DNA from: Candidatus Helarchaeota archaeon | GTDB lineage: Archaea; Asgardarchaeota; Lokiarchaeia; Helarchaeales; RDOG01 | NCBI GenBank assembly: GCA_029838215.1 | Contig: JALGVI010000001.1 | Location: 1-64,000 of the forward strand | Direction of reading: 5' to 3' | Length of the DNA stretch: 64,000 nucleotides | Shown here: piece after piece, positions 53,246 to 61,847 of the stretch | Numbering within the stretch: the first letter of the stretch is position 1 | Layout: every line of letters starts with the position of its first letter | The notes under the pieces: model-generated | The model's database searches: none | Seen by the model: the letters and a program-made list of their open reading frames with translations, nothing else | Told to the model about the DNA's origin: nothing | Made by a program: the position numbers and the translations under genes

Positions 53246-53710
53246 ATGTCGCCTGAATACGGATATAGCATTAAGAATCTGGACCCAGAAAAAACTTCGA
53301 AAGCCAGTGGACGAGATGTTAGATGCTCGCCAAAAAAGGCCCGAGAGGTTTGTAATGCGATTAAAGGAATGAAATTAGAGGACGCAAAAGAATATCTCAC
53401 GCGTGTCATTAGCTTGCAAGAAGCGATTCCTTTCAAGCGGCATAAGAAGAAGCGTGGTCACAAAAAAGGCTTGAATAAATGGTCTGCAGGTGGATATCCG
53501 CAAAATGCGGCCTATTACGTGTTCACCGTATTGGAAAATGCGGAAGCGAATGCGGAATATAAGGGCATGGATATCGACAAGGTTAAGATAAAGCACGCCG
53601 CCATTTCGAGAGGACCGCTGATCAAGAAAAACATTCCCCGAGCCTTTGGGAGGTCCACTGCTTATTACAAGCACCTCTCTCATATAGAAATTGTTTTAGA
53701 AGAGGAATGA
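53246..53710 (+). CDS. rpl22: 50S ribosomal protein L22
   Basis: 154 residues from the ATG at 53246; an upstream TTG at 53240 adds two. Conserved CSPKKAREVCNAIKGMKLEDA, RHKKKRGHKKGLNKW, and AAISRGPLIKKNIPRAFGRS (loop reaching into the exit tunnel) are present. S3 begins four bases after its stop. Confidence 0.95.
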   Translation: MSPEYGYSIKNLDPEKTSKASGRDVRCSPKKAREVCNAIKGMKLEDAKEYLTRVISLQEAIPFKRHKKKRGHKKGLNKWSAGGYPQNAAYYVFTVLENAEANAEYKGMDIDKVKIKHAAISRGPLIKKNIPRAFGRSTAYYKHLSHIEIVLEEE

Positions 53711-53714
53711 AAAC

Positions 53715-54407
53715 ATGCCAGCAAAGGAACATTTTATTACTCGTAGGATTAAAAAAACTCAAGTTGATGAATATTTCGAGAAGGAATTAGAAAAAGCAGG
53801 ATATTCACATATTGACATTCAAAAAACACCGTTGGGTACGCGCGTGATCGTTTTTGCGGCTCGTCCGGGTATTGTTATTGGGAAAAGAGGTAAAAATGTC
53901 AGGCAAATGACGCAGACCCTTGAGGAAGTTTATAACATCGAGAATCCACAGATTGAAGTTGCTGAGATCGAGAACCCCGAGCTTGATGCTCGAGTCATGT
54001 CGAAGCGATTGGCAATGAAGCTCGAGAAGGGAATCCATTATCGCAGAGCAGCATATTCGGTTCTTCGGCGCGTGAAGAGTGCCGGAGCAAAGGGAATTGA
54101 GATCACGATAAGTGGAAAGATAACAAGCCATCGTGCTAGATATAAGAAGTTTCGCGAGGGTTTCGTTGCAAAATGCGGAGAACCCGCGTTGTTATACGTG
54201 AGCCAAGGGATCGCCTACGCGATCATGAAAAAAGGTGTTATTGGCGTCAAGGTTAAGATCATGCATGATGCAGAATTGCTTCCCAATCAAGTCAAGATTA
54301 AATTGGACTTGAAGGAAAATATTTGTCAGAATTGCGGAGCAGAAGTTGCACCAGGAACGGTGACTTGTAAAGAATGCGGTGCAACCTTAATCACGGAATT
54401 AAATTAA
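53715..54407 (+). CDS. rps3: 30S ribosomal protein S3 with C-terminal zinc ribbon
   Basis: 230 residues. The KH domain is VIVFAARPGIVIGKRGKNV, and the C-terminal S3 domain has GAKGIEITISGKITSHRA. The last 27 residues form a zinc ribbon with two CxxC pairs (ICQNCGAEV and TCKECGAT). Most archaeal S3 end without it. S3 lines the mRNA entry site. The tail could contact mRNA or a factor; this is inference. Confidence 0.95.
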   Translation: MPAKEHFITRRIKKTQVDEYFEKELEKAGYSHIDIQKTPLGTRVIVFAARPGIVIGKRGKNVRQMTQTLEEVYNIENPQIEVAEIENPELDARVMSKRLAMKLEKGIHYRRAAYSVLRRVKSAGAKGIEITISGKITSHRARYKKFREGFVAKCGEPALLYVSQGIAYAIMKKGVIGVKVKIMHDAELLPNQVKIKLDLKENICQNCGAEVAPGTVTCKECGATLITELN

Positions 54408-54425
54408 CTCATGGAAGCGATATAA

Positions 54426-54635
54426 GTGGCAATCTTGCGAATTAAAGAAATCAGAAAAATGACTCCTGAAGAGAGAATGAAGAAATTAATGAATTTACAA
54501 AACGAATTAAGCAAGCAAATGGCATTAATCTCAAGCGGAGGAGCTTTAGAGAACCCTTCTAAAGCAAAAGTCTTGAGAAGAGCAATTGCTCGAATAAAAA
54601 CCGTCCAAAATGAAGAAAAGCTCGGCAAATCTTGA
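54426..54635 (+). CDS. rpl29: 50S ribosomal protein L29
   Basis: 69 residues from a GTG. A two-helix hairpin: LRIKEIRKMTPEERMKKLMN, LQNELSKQMALISSGGA, then KVLRRAIARIKTVQNEEKLG. Length and pattern fit archaeal L29. In many archaea SUI1 (aIF1) follows; here RNase P protein 1 comes directly. Confidence 0.93.
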   Translation: MAILRIKEIRKMTPEERMKKLMNLQNELSKQMALISSGGALENPSKAKVLRRAIARIKTVQNEEKLGKS

Positions 54636-54644
54636 TGATAATTA

Positions 54645-54938
54645 ATGAAAATGACTCAAAAGGAAAAAAAAATCCTGATGCAAGAGTTGATAGGTGCGGA
54701 AATTCGGATTGAGGACGCAACGGACCCTCATTTGAAAAATCTCGCAGGAATCATCATAAATGAAACAAAAAACATGCTCATCATTTCAGAAAAAGAAACT
54801 CGAAAAAACAAGAAAATTCCCAAACGAACGGGAATCTTTCAAATAAAATTAAAGAATGGAATGAAAATCCGCGTGAATGGAAAACGATTGATAAACCGCC
54901 CGGAAGATAGGTTAAAAAAAATGAAGAAATCCCGTTAA
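54645..54938 (+). CDS. rnp1: RNase P protein component 1 (Pop4/Rpp29)
   Basis: 97 residues. A Sm-like fold: LMQELIGAEIRIEDATDPHLK, GIIINETKNMLIISEK and the basic C-terminus NGKRLINRPEDRLKK. It binds the specificity region of RNase P RNA with Rpp21 and helps mature tRNA 5' ends. Its place between L29 and S17 is a hallmark of archaeal ribosomal clusters. Confidence 0.93.
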   Translation: MKMTQKEKKILMQELIGAEIRIEDATDPHLKNLAGIIINETKNMLIISEKETRKNKKIPKRTGIFQIKLKNGMKIRVNGKRLINRPEDRLKKMKKSR

Positions 54939-54952
54939 TAGGTGCATAAAAA

Positions 54953-55285
54953 ATGGTTCGTAACATAGGTGTGAGAGTAGAAACCCCAACAAAGACATGT
55001 AATGATGAAAAATGTCCTTTTCACGGTAAATTATCGGTTCGCGGAAGGATCTTTGAAGGAAAGGTCGTATCCATTAAATCCAAGCGAACAATTACCCTTA
55101 GACGTGAATTATTGACATTCATTCCAAAGTATGGACGCTATGAAAAACGCCATAGTAACATTCAAGCACATTGCCCTGATTGCCTGACTCCGATTGAAGG
55201 AAAAAAGGCAAAGATAATGGAATGCCGTCCCATCAGCAAGACCAAGAGGTTTGTTGTCATCGAATGTGAATCACCTGAAAAATGA
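54953..55285 (+). CDS. rps17: 30S ribosomal protein S17
   Basis: 110 residues. OB-fold with CPFHGKLSVRGRIFEGKVVS, TITLRRELLTFIPKYGRYEKRHSNIQAHCP and SKTKRFVVIE. The CP-FHG N-terminal segment is archaeal. It binds 16S rRNA early in assembly. The next gene starts 57 bases on. Confidence 0.95.
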   Translation: MVRNIGVRVETPTKTCNDEKCPFHGKLSVRGRIFEGKVVSIKSKRTITLRRELLTFIPKYGRYEKRHSNIQAHCPDCLTPIEGKKAKIMECRPISKTKRFVVIECESPEK

Positions 55286-55341
55286 TGATTAACAATAGAA
55301 ATTAGAATTTAAGGAGAAATGAACGGAAAAGAGGAATCAAA

Positions 55342-55767
55342 ATGGGTAAACGAAGAGTAAGAAAAGCAATGACATTGCTTCTGCCCAAGCTCTCAAGAGG
55401 AATTCCTACAAATGCAAAATTAAAGAGTTCTGATAATTCGGGTGCTCGAATCCTCAACGTGATAGCAGTAATTGGCATGAAGACGCGCCTGAACAGATAT
55501 CCAGCTGCTCACGTAGGAGATATGATAGTTGCTTCGGTGATAAAAGGTACTCCTGAAATGAGACGGCAAATAATTCGAGCCATCGTTATTAGGCAGCGAA
55601 AGCCCTTTCGAAGAACTGATGGAACGTGGATTCAATTCAGCGATAATGCAGCCGTGGTGACATCTCCTGCAGGAGATCCAAAAGGATCGGAAATTCGCGG
55701 TGTGATAGCAAAAGAGGCTGCAGAGCGTTGGCCACGATTAGCAAGCGTTGCAAGCAGCATAATTTAG
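55342..55767 (+). CDS. rpl14: 50S ribosomal protein L14
   Basis: 141 residues. Signatures: LKSSDNSGARILNVIAVIGMK, VGDMIVASVIKGTPEMRRQI, VIRQRKPFRRTDGTWIQFSDNAAVV and KGSEIRGVIAKEAAERWPRLA. L14 is at the interface with the small subunit and near the factor-binding site. Confidence 0.96.
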   Translation: MGKRRVRKAMTLLLPKLSRGIPTNAKLKSSDNSGARILNVIAVIGMKTRLNRYPAAHVGDMIVASVIKGTPEMRRQIIRAIVIRQRKPFRRTDGTWIQFSDNAAVVTSPAGDPKGSEIRGVIAKEAAERWPRLASVASSII

Positions 55768-55782
55768 AGGAGAACTATAAAT

Positions 55783-56184
55783 ATGAAGAAAACAAAAAAT
55801 CCGGGAAAAAATCGAAAGCGTCAGTTAAATGCTCCTTATCATCGTCGGACTCGCATTTTGAACGTTCACTTGCATCCCGATCTCATAATCAAGCACGGTG
55901 TTAAGCGCCTCCCACTCCAAAAGGGCGATTTTGTAATCGTCACGAAAGGTGAATTCAAGGGAATAGAAGGAAAAGTTGAAAAGATCAATCGAGGAAAGAT
56001 GCAAGTTTTCATTGAAGGTGTAAAAATCGACAAGAAAAGTGGAGGCGAATTTGATTTACCGATTTATCCATCAAATTTAGTAATAAGTAAATTAAATCCA
56101 AATGCAAAAGGCAAGACTCGTAACGAAATCATCAAGCGCAGGAAAAGAGAAGTTAAAGAAGTTATAGAAGAAGAATTGAGTTGA
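55783..56184 (+). CDS. rpl24: 50S ribosomal protein L24 (L26e type)
   Basis: 133 residues. A KOW motif is seen in PLQKGDFVIVTKGEFKGIEGKV and a basic end KRRKREVKEVIEEELS. It starts assembly of the large subunit. Its TGA overlaps the next start (ATG at 56181), so it is coupled to S4e. Confidence 0.94.
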   Translation: MKKTKNPGKNRKRQLNAPYHRRTRILNVHLHPDLIIKHGVKRLPLQKGDFVIVTKGEFKGIEGKVEKINRGKMQVFIEGVKIDKKSGGEFDLPIYPSNLVISKLNPNAKGKTRNEIIKRRKREVKEVIEEELS

Positions 56185-56936
56185 GAAATATGGGTAGTAA
56201 AGGCGGATCTAAGCATTTAAAGCGATATTCGGTTCCAAAGTTTTGGGGACTTCATACCAAAGAGAAGACATGGGCAGTAAAGCCAATGCCAGGACCACAC
56301 GGCATAAATGAATCCATTCCTCTCTTGAATTTAATTCGTGATGTCTTCAAGTTAGCTAATACGAACAAGGAAGCAAAAATTGTTCTTTCCAAAAGAGAAA
56401 TCATGATTGATAACGTGATTCGCACGGAAGCAAAATTTCCGGTTGGTTTCATGGACACGATTGAAATTCCCAAGATAAAGAAGACTTATCGCGTTTTATA
56501 CAAGTATAGACGCGGGTTGGTACCTTTTGAAATACCTGAAGAAGAAAAAAACACGAAATTGTGTCGTGTTATTGGTAAAACAGTCTTAAAGGGAAACAGA
56601 TTACAGTTGAATCTGCACGATGGTCGAAACATCATCATATCAGATGATATTGAAAGAAAAGACGAGTTAAAAAATGTAAAAATTCGAGATGTATTAAAAA
56701 TCACGGTTCCCGATCAAGAAGTCTTAGATATCATCAAATTCAAGGAAGGTAATTTAGTATTAGTAACAGCCGGAAAGCATTTAGGACAGTACGGCGTGAT
56801 AAAAAGCATTATCCAGCGTTTAGGAACTCAAGCAAATACCGTTGTTATTGAAAGCAAGGATGAAACATTTGAAACGAAGCTGGATTATGCATTTGTATTG
56901 GGCGAAACGGAGCCCCTTATATCAGTTGATAATTAA
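56181..56936 (+). CDS. rps4e: 30S ribosomal protein S4e
   Basis: 251 residues, an archaeal/eukaryotic protein absent from bacteria. It has GSKGGSKHLKRYSVPKFWGL, the S4-like domain (IPLLNLIRDVFKLANTNKEAK), a central domain and a KOW segment (LVLVTAGKHLGQYGVIKSI). The start overlaps the L24 stop by four bases; the ATG at 56190 is an alternative. Confidence 0.95.
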   Translation: MRNMGSKGGSKHLKRYSVPKFWGLHTKEKTWAVKPMPGPHGINESIPLLNLIRDVFKLANTNKEAKIVLSKREIMIDNVIRTEAKFPVGFMDTIEIPKIKKTYRVLYKYRRGLVPFEIPEEEKNTKLCRVIGKTVLKGNRLQLNLHDGRNIIISDDIERKDELKNVKIRDVLKITVPDQEVLDIIKFKEGNLVLVTAGKHLGQYGVIKSIIQRLGTQANTVVIESKDETFETKLDYAFVLGETEPLISVDN

Positions 56937-56950
56937 TAGAGGTTTATTTC

Positions 56951-57553
56951 ATGGACGAGGTTGATGACAACATAGTAATGGTGCCTCCCGAACGAGAAAA
57001 GGAAATCTTGGAAGACTGGGAAAAACATCCAAAAAGAATACCTAAAATAGCAAAGATAGCTGTTAATGTAGGTGTCGGTACAAGTGGTGTCAGGCTTGAA
57101 CGAGCAATGGCAATTTTAGAATCGCTTACAGGTCAAAAACCCGTTAAAAGAACCGCAAGACAAACAATTCGAGGTTTCGGTATAAGGCGGTATGAACCCA
57201 TTACTACAATGGTAACTCTTCGAGGCGAAAAGGCAGATGTCTTTTTGAGAAAAGTTTTGGAAATTGTAGATAACAGCATTCTCTACTCTTCCTTTGACCA
57301 ATTTGGTAACTTTTCTTTCGGAATCAAGGAACATATAGAAATTCCAGGAACGGTTTACGACCCAAACTTGGGAATTATAGGCATGGATGTTACCGTTGCC
57401 TTTGAAAGACAGGGTTATCGAATCAGACGTCGGGCATACAGAAGAAAGAAACTCCCTTCACGTCAGAAGTTGAATAAGGAAGAAACCATGTTATTCATGC
57501 AAAAAAATTATGGACTTTCATTCATAAAAGAACGCATTATCACTTACTATTAA
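56951..57553 (+). CDS. rpl5: 50S ribosomal protein L5
   Basis: 200 residues. Conserved KIAVNVGVGTSGVRLERAMAI, LTGQKPVKRTARQTIRGFGIR, DVFLRKVLEIVDNSIL and FGIKEHIEIPG. It binds 5S rRNA in the central protuberance. An acidic N-terminal stretch (EVDDNIVMVPPERE) is longer than usual. Confidence 0.95.
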   Translation: MDEVDDNIVMVPPEREKEILEDWEKHPKRIPKIAKIAVNVGVGTSGVRLERAMAILESLTGQKPVKRTARQTIRGFGIRRYEPITTMVTLRGEKADVFLRKVLEIVDNSILYSSFDQFGNFSFGIKEHIEIPGTVYDPNLGIIGMDVTVAFERQGYRIRRRAYRRKKLPSRQKLNKEETMLFMQKNYGLSFIKERIITYY

Positions 57554-57571
57554 TCAGGATGGACATGAAAA

Positions 57572-57718
57572 ATGGCAGGAAAGAAATATGGGAAAGGAAG
57601 CAGACAATGCACGATATGTGGGACTAGAAGAGCAATCATCCGCTCCTATGGTCTAATGATATGTCGGAGATGCTTTCGAGAACGAGCCTCAAAACTCGGC
57701 TTTAAAAAATATTCATGA
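57572..57718 (+). CDS. rps14: 30S ribosomal protein S14, zinc-ribbon form
   Basis: 48 residues, read directly from an ATG at 57572. A CxxC pair in [10 protein letters not shown] and a second in [11 protein letters not shown] bind zinc, and the end is SKLGFKKYS. Its position between L5 and S8 is the standard one. The stop overlaps an ATG at 57715. Confidence 0.95.
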   Translation: MAGKKYGKGSRQCTICGTRRAIIRSYGLMICRRCFRERASKLGFKKYS

Positions 57719-57735
57719 ATATGGAGAAGAAGATC

Positions 57736-58128
57736 ATGGTGTTATTAGATCCCCTCGCCAATGCATTATCAAACATTCAGAATAATGAAATTGTTGGAAA
57801 ACAAGATGTTATTATCTCTCCAGCTTCGAAAATCATTGCAGCTACATTGAAAATAATGCAGCGCTTTGGCTATATTGGAGAATTTGAATATATAGATGAT
57901 GGACGTGCCGGCAAGTTTCAAGTACAATTGCTGGGTCGCATCAACAAGGTAAATGTCATAAAGCCCCGGTATTCATTGAAAAAAGATGAATTTGAGAAAT
58001 GGGAAAGTCGTTTCTTACCAGCCAAGGATTTTGGTTTACTAATATTGACGACTTCAAAAGGCATTATTTCTCATACTGAAGCTAAAGAAATGGGTATCGG
58101 TGGACGATTACTGGCTTACGTGTATTAG
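57736..58128 (+). CDS. rps8: 30S ribosomal protein S8
   Basis: 130 residues from the ATG at 57736, the usual archaeal start ([17 protein letters not shown]), with GGAG ten bases upstream; ATGs at 57715 and 57721 would add up to seven residues. The C-terminal [20 protein letters not shown] is the rRNA-binding signature. It is a primary binder of 16S rRNA helix 21. Confidence 0.94.
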   Translation: MVLLDPLANALSNIQNNEIVGKQDVIISPASKIIAATLKIMQRFGYIGEFEYIDDGRAGKFQVQLLGRINKVNVIKPRYSLKKDEFEKWESRFLPAKDFGLLILTTSKGIISHTEAKEMGIGGRLLAYVY

Positions 58129-58139
58129 AGGTTATAAAA

Positions 58140-58718
58140 ATGGGCAGACCCGAAATGATCCAAGAAGAAATTCCCATTCCAGAAAAGATCACGGTTGCAT
58201 TAGACGGCAAAATCATTTCCATAGAAGGTTCTAGCGGCAAAATCGTTAAAGATTTTTCTCATGCTAAGAATGTTGACATGGAAGTTAAGGATGATAAGAT
58301 AATTCTTATAACTTATTATCCAAAAAAGAAGGACGTTGCACTCATTGGAACCCTCAAATCCTTAATTAAGAACACGTTTTTAGGGCTGCTTGAAGGACCT
58401 TATATCGTTAAATTGAAGATTGTCTATTCTCATTTCCCGATCAACGTCTCCGTAAAGGGACCTGAAATCCTTATCGAGAATTTTTTGGGCGAGCGAGCTC
58501 CACGACGTGTTGTTAATAAATACAAGGATGTTGCAGTTCGGGTCGAAAAAGATGATGTTATTGTTAAAGGAGTAGATAAGGAGAGAGTAGGACAAGTGGC
58601 TGCAGATATCAGAAGAGCTACAAAAATCAAGAATAAAGATCCCCGAACATTTCAAGATGGAATTTATCCTTATCAAAAATTATTAGCAGAAAAAGAGATC
58701 TGGTCTCTCAAATTTTAA
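58140..58718 (+). CDS. rpl6: 50S ribosomal protein L6
   Basis: 192 residues. Tandem domains: ITVALDGKIISIEGSSGKI, LIKNTFLGLLEGPYIVKLKI and the C-terminal NKDPRTFQDGIYPYQK. It lies near the sarcin-ricin loop. Starts 12 bases after S8. Confidence 0.95.
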   Translation: MGRPEMIQEEIPIPEKITVALDGKIISIEGSSGKIVKDFSHAKNVDMEVKDDKIILITYYPKKKDVALIGTLKSLIKNTFLGLLEGPYIVKLKIVYSHFPINVSVKGPEILIENFLGERAPRRVVNKYKDVAVRVEKDDVIVKGVDKERVGQVAADIRRATKIKNKDPRTFQDGIYPYQKLLAEKEIWSLKF

Positions 58719-58731
58719 AGGGCTGTAAAAA

Positions 58732-59181
58732 ATGGCTGAAAAAGAAAGGCTTCTCAAGTTACGAAAAAAAATGACGGCAAAACGCCCAAAATTCGTTCGA
58801 TGTGAAAGTTGGCGATATACTAGAGTAAAGTCAACTTGGAAACGCCCTATCGGGATTGATAGTCGAATGAGGCGAAAAGAAAAAGGCGTGGCAAGAACAG
58901 TAAATGTAGGATATAGAGGTCCTAAGAAGGTCCGCGGGTTGCATCCTACTGGCTTGGAAGAAGTGCTAATTCATAATTTAAAAGAATTAGAGGGACTACA
59001 CCGCAAGAAGCACATCGTCAAGATTGCGAGAACCGTAGGTGGAGCAAAAGCTTCAAAAATCATTGAGAAAGCCGACCACATGGGAATTCTAATTGCAAAT
59101 CCAGGAAAATACAAAATGATAGAAGAAGAACTCTTGATTACCCCAGAGATGCGAGAACTAGAAGAACTCACGGAGGAATAA
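58732..59181 (+). CDS. rpl32e: 50S ribosomal protein L32e
   Basis: 149 residues, absent from bacteria. Signatures: KFVRCESWRYTRVKSTWKRP, GIDSRMRRKEKGVARTVNVG, RGLHPTGLEEVLIHNLKEL. Length and order in the operon (after L6, before L19e) are normal. Confidence 0.95.
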   Translation: MAEKERLLKLRKKMTAKRPKFVRCESWRYTRVKSTWKRPIGIDSRMRRKEKGVARTVNVGYRGPKKVRGLHPTGLEEVLIHNLKELEGLHRKKHIVKIARTVGGAKASKIIEKADHMGILIANPGKYKMIEEELLITPEMRELEELTEE

Positions 59182-59183
59182 AA

Positions 59184-59636
59184 ATGAAAGTAAATGTCCA
59201 ACGTGCAATGGCTGCAAGAGTTTTGAAAGTAGGTGTCAATCGAGTATGGATTGACCCGGAACGGGACGAAGAGGTAGCTATGGCCATCACGCGAAACGAT
59301 ATTCGCGGTCTGATTAATGATGGAGCCATAAAAAAAAGATATAAACGTGGTGTAAGTCGAGCGAGAGCAAGAGCCGTTCATCAAAAAAAGAAGCAACAAA
59401 AAAGACGTGGTGAAGGTAGTCGTAAGGGTAAAAAAACCGCCAAGATCTCTCGAAAACAAGCTTGGATTTTAAGAATTCGTCCGATCCGAAAAGAACTCAA
59501 GCGTTTACGCGCTCGCAGATCGATCACTCCAACAGTTTATCGAAAATTATATTTATTAGCCAGCGGTGGCACATTTCGTAACGTTTCTCACCTAACAAGA
59601 TACATTACGGAAAAGAAACTCTTTAGGAGACGATAA
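59184..59636 (+). CDS. rpl19e: 50S ribosomal protein L19e
   Basis: 150 residues, strongly basic. NVQRAMAARVLKVGVNRVWI, a Lys/Arg-rich middle (RGEGSRKGKKTAKISRKQAW), and YRKLYLLASGGTFRNVSHL. An archaeal/eukaryotic protein of the large subunit. Starts two bases after the L32e stop. Confidence 0.95.
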   Translation: MKVNVQRAMAARVLKVGVNRVWIDPERDEEVAMAITRNDIRGLINDGAIKKRYKRGVSRARARAVHQKKKQQKRRGEGSRKGKKTAKISRKQAWILRIRPIRKELKRLRARRSITPTVYRKLYLLASGGTFRNVSHLTRYITEKKLFRRR

Positions 59637-59638
59637 AA

Positions 59639-60232
59639 GTGGCAAAAGGACCGAGATATCGCGTTTATTTCCGCAGAAGAAGAGCTGGAAAAACGGACTT
59701 CTATTATCGAAGAAGGCTGCTTAGTTCAAGAATACCGCGTTTCATTGTCAGGAAATCATTGAAATATATTAGCATTCAAATTGCCGAAGCAGAATTAATC
59801 GGAGACAAAATTCTAATTTCAACGCACTCCAGCGAATTAAAAAAGAAATATAATTGGCCTTATGGTGGTAAAAACATCCCTGCGGCATATTTAACGGGAT
59901 TGCTTGCGGGATATAAAGCTCAAAAGGCAAAAATCGAAAAAGCCATCTTGGACATCGGTATTTATCGTCCAATCGTGAATTCCAAGTTATTTGCAGCCCT
60001 GAAGGGAGCAGTCGATTCTGGGTTTGACATTCCACACGGTGAAAATATCTTTCCTTCGGATGATCGCATCGCCGGAAAAGATATCGAGAATTATGCAAAA
60101 ATGTTATCTGAACAAGAATCAGAAGAGAAACCAAATCAATTTTCTCTTTACTACAAGAATAAAGCAGATCCAAGAAAAATATCTGCCACTTTTGAAAAAG
60201 TTAAACAACAAATCATTAAGGATTATTCATGA
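59639..60232 (+). CDS. rpl18: 50S ribosomal protein L18
   Basis: 197 residues from a GTG, two bases after L19e. YRVYFRRRRAGKTDFYYRRRL is the 5S rRNA-binding part of the archaeal long form; FDIPHGENIFPSDDRIAGKDI closes the core. A lysine-rich end follows. Confidence 0.95.
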   Translation: MAKGPRYRVYFRRRRAGKTDFYYRRRLLSSRIPRFIVRKSLKYISIQIAEAELIGDKILISTHSSELKKKYNWPYGGKNIPAAYLTGLLAGYKAQKAKIEKAILDIGIYRPIVNSKLFAALKGAVDSGFDIPHGENIFPSDDRIAGKDIENYAKMLSEQESEEKPNQFSLYYKNKADPRKISATFEKVKQQIIKDYS

Positions 60233-60243
60233 AGGTATAACTC

Positions 60244-60891
60244 ATGGCTCAGAGAAATAGGACTTTTGAAGTCGAAGAATGGAAACCAAAGACACGTTTA
60301 GGCAAGTTAGTTAAAGACGGGTACATAACTTCAATTGAAGAGATTTTCCAGAATTGCATGACTATAAAAGAGCCTGAAATCGTTGATATTTTGATTCCAG
60401 AAGGATTACAGGAAGAAGTTCTTGATATTAATTTAGTTCAAAAACAATCTGATGCAGGACAAAAATCACAATTTAAGACAACAGTCGTTATTGGAAACGA
60501 AAACGGCTATATTGGAATTGGAGAAGCAAAAAACATGGAAATTGGTCCTGCGATTAGAGCAGCAATATCAAATGCAAAATTAAATCTCATTCCCGTCCGC
60601 AGAGGTTGTGGAAGCTGGGAATGCACCTGCGGTGGTCCACATTCTCTTCCTTTCACGGTGGAAGGAAAATCAGGAAGCGTGAGATTAAAATTATTCCCCG
60701 CTCCGAGAGGATTAGGACTCGTAGTTGCAAAGATCCCGGCAATCGTGTTAAGACTAGCCGGCATTAAAGATGTATGGTCACATTCAAAAGGTCATACAAA
60801 AGCAACCATCAATTTTGCAAAAGCAACTTACAATGCTTTGAAAAACACGTATAAAATCATGTCCAAGGAATTGGACTGGGAAGTTTCTTGA
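60244..60891 (+). CDS. rps5: 30S ribosomal protein S5
   Basis: 215 residues. Double-stranded RNA-binding part (FKTTVVIGNENGYIGIGEAKN), NLIPVRRGCGSWECTCGGPHS (archaeal Cys-rich loop) and FPAPRGLGLVVAKIPAIVLRL. It is near the decoding site and mRNA entry. Confidence 0.95.
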   Translation: MAQRNRTFEVEEWKPKTRLGKLVKDGYITSIEEIFQNCMTIKEPEIVDILIPEGLQEEVLDINLVQKQSDAGQKSQFKTTVVIGNENGYIGIGEAKNMEIGPAIRAAISNAKLNLIPVRRGCGSWECTCGGPHSLPFTVEGKSGSVRLKLFPAPRGLGLVVAKIPAIVLRLAGIKDVWSHSKGHTKATINFAKATYNALKNTYKIMSKELDWEVS

Positions 60892-60910
60892 AAAAAAGGT
60901 GATATAAGAA

Positions 60911-61408
60911 ATGGCAGCCCAAAAGGCGATGGATAGAACAGAAAGGTTAGCAATAATTCGAATCCGAGGTAACGTTGGTGTCCGAAGAAGCATTCGCGAT
61001 ACGTTACAAATGTTCCGCCTATTTCGAGTTAATCATGCCGTAATTATTGACAACCGCAAGAGTTACATGGGCATGCTTAAAAAAACAAAGGATTATATAA
61101 CGTGGGGCAAGATAAACCGTGAGAGTCTCATCGAATTATTGCGAAAACGAGGAAAGTTGATCGGAAACGTAGATCTTACGGATGAATACGTGCAAAAATT
61201 TACGAGGTTTAAAAGCATTGAGGAGTTTGCCGATGCTCTAATGAATTTTGAAGTTGAATTAAAAGACCTCCCCCATTTAAAACCCGTATTTCGATTACGA
61301 CCTCCAAAAAACGGATTTAAAAAGAAGAAGAAACGCCCTTACCACGATAAGGGTGAACTGGGTAATCGGGACGAAGAAATAAATGAATTATTGATGAGAA
61401 TGGTATAG
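60911..61408 (+). CDS. rpl30: 50S ribosomal protein L30
   Basis: 165 residues, the long archaeal/eukaryotic L7e-type. LAIIRIRGNVGVRRSIRDTL, MFRLFRVNHAVIIDNRKSY and a C-terminal helical extension ending RPYHDKGELGNRDEEINELL. Binds 23S rRNA near 5S rRNA. Confidence 0.95.
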   Translation: MAAQKAMDRTERLAIIRIRGNVGVRRSIRDTLQMFRLFRVNHAVIIDNRKSYMGMLKKTKDYITWGKINRESLIELLRKRGKLIGNVDLTDEYVQKFTRFKSIEEFADALMNFEVELKDLPHLKPVFRLRPPKNGFKKKKKRPYHDKGELGNRDEEINELLMRMV

Positions 61409-61422
61409 AGGAGATAGAAAAA

Positions 61423-61830
61423 GTGGTAGTTAGAAAGAAAAAACGTATTTCGAGGTTTCGCGGCTCCCGCACTCACGGTTATGGTCGTGTTGGACAGCAT
61501 CGTAAAAAAGGACAGCAAGGAGGGAGCGGCATGACTGGTTTAAAAAAGCATAAATGGATATGGACAGTCAAGTACGGAAAAGACTACTTCGGAAAACATG
61601 GATTCGTACCAAAAACCTCAACCATAAATAAAGTCATTAATTTAGGGGAGGTATCAGAATTGGCCGCTAAACACTCATTAACCGAAATCAACGTGAAAGA
61701 CTTTGGTTACGATAAAGTCTTGGGAAAAGGTAAATTGACCCAACCCTTAATCATCAAAGCAACGTTATTTTCAAAACAAGCTCTTGCAAAAATCGAAGAA
61801 GTGGGCGGAAAAGCCATCAGTCCTGAATGA
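61423..61830 (+). CDS. rpl15: 50S ribosomal protein L15
   Basis: 135 residues from a GTG with GAGGAG-like site. KKKRISRFRGSRTHGYGRVGQHRKKGQQGG is the Gly/basic N-terminal arm of the archaeal L27Ae form (given in part), then VINLGEVSELA. Stop overlaps an ATG at 61827. Confidence 0.94.
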   Translation: MVVRKKKRISRFRGSRTHGYGRVGQHRKKGQQGGSGMTGLKKHKWIWTVKYGKDYFGKHGFVPKTSTINKVINLGEVSELAAKHSLTEINVKDFGYDKVLGKGKLTQPLIIKATLFSKQALAKIEEVGGKAISPE

Positions 61831-61847
61831 TTTCTTGGAGAACCAAA

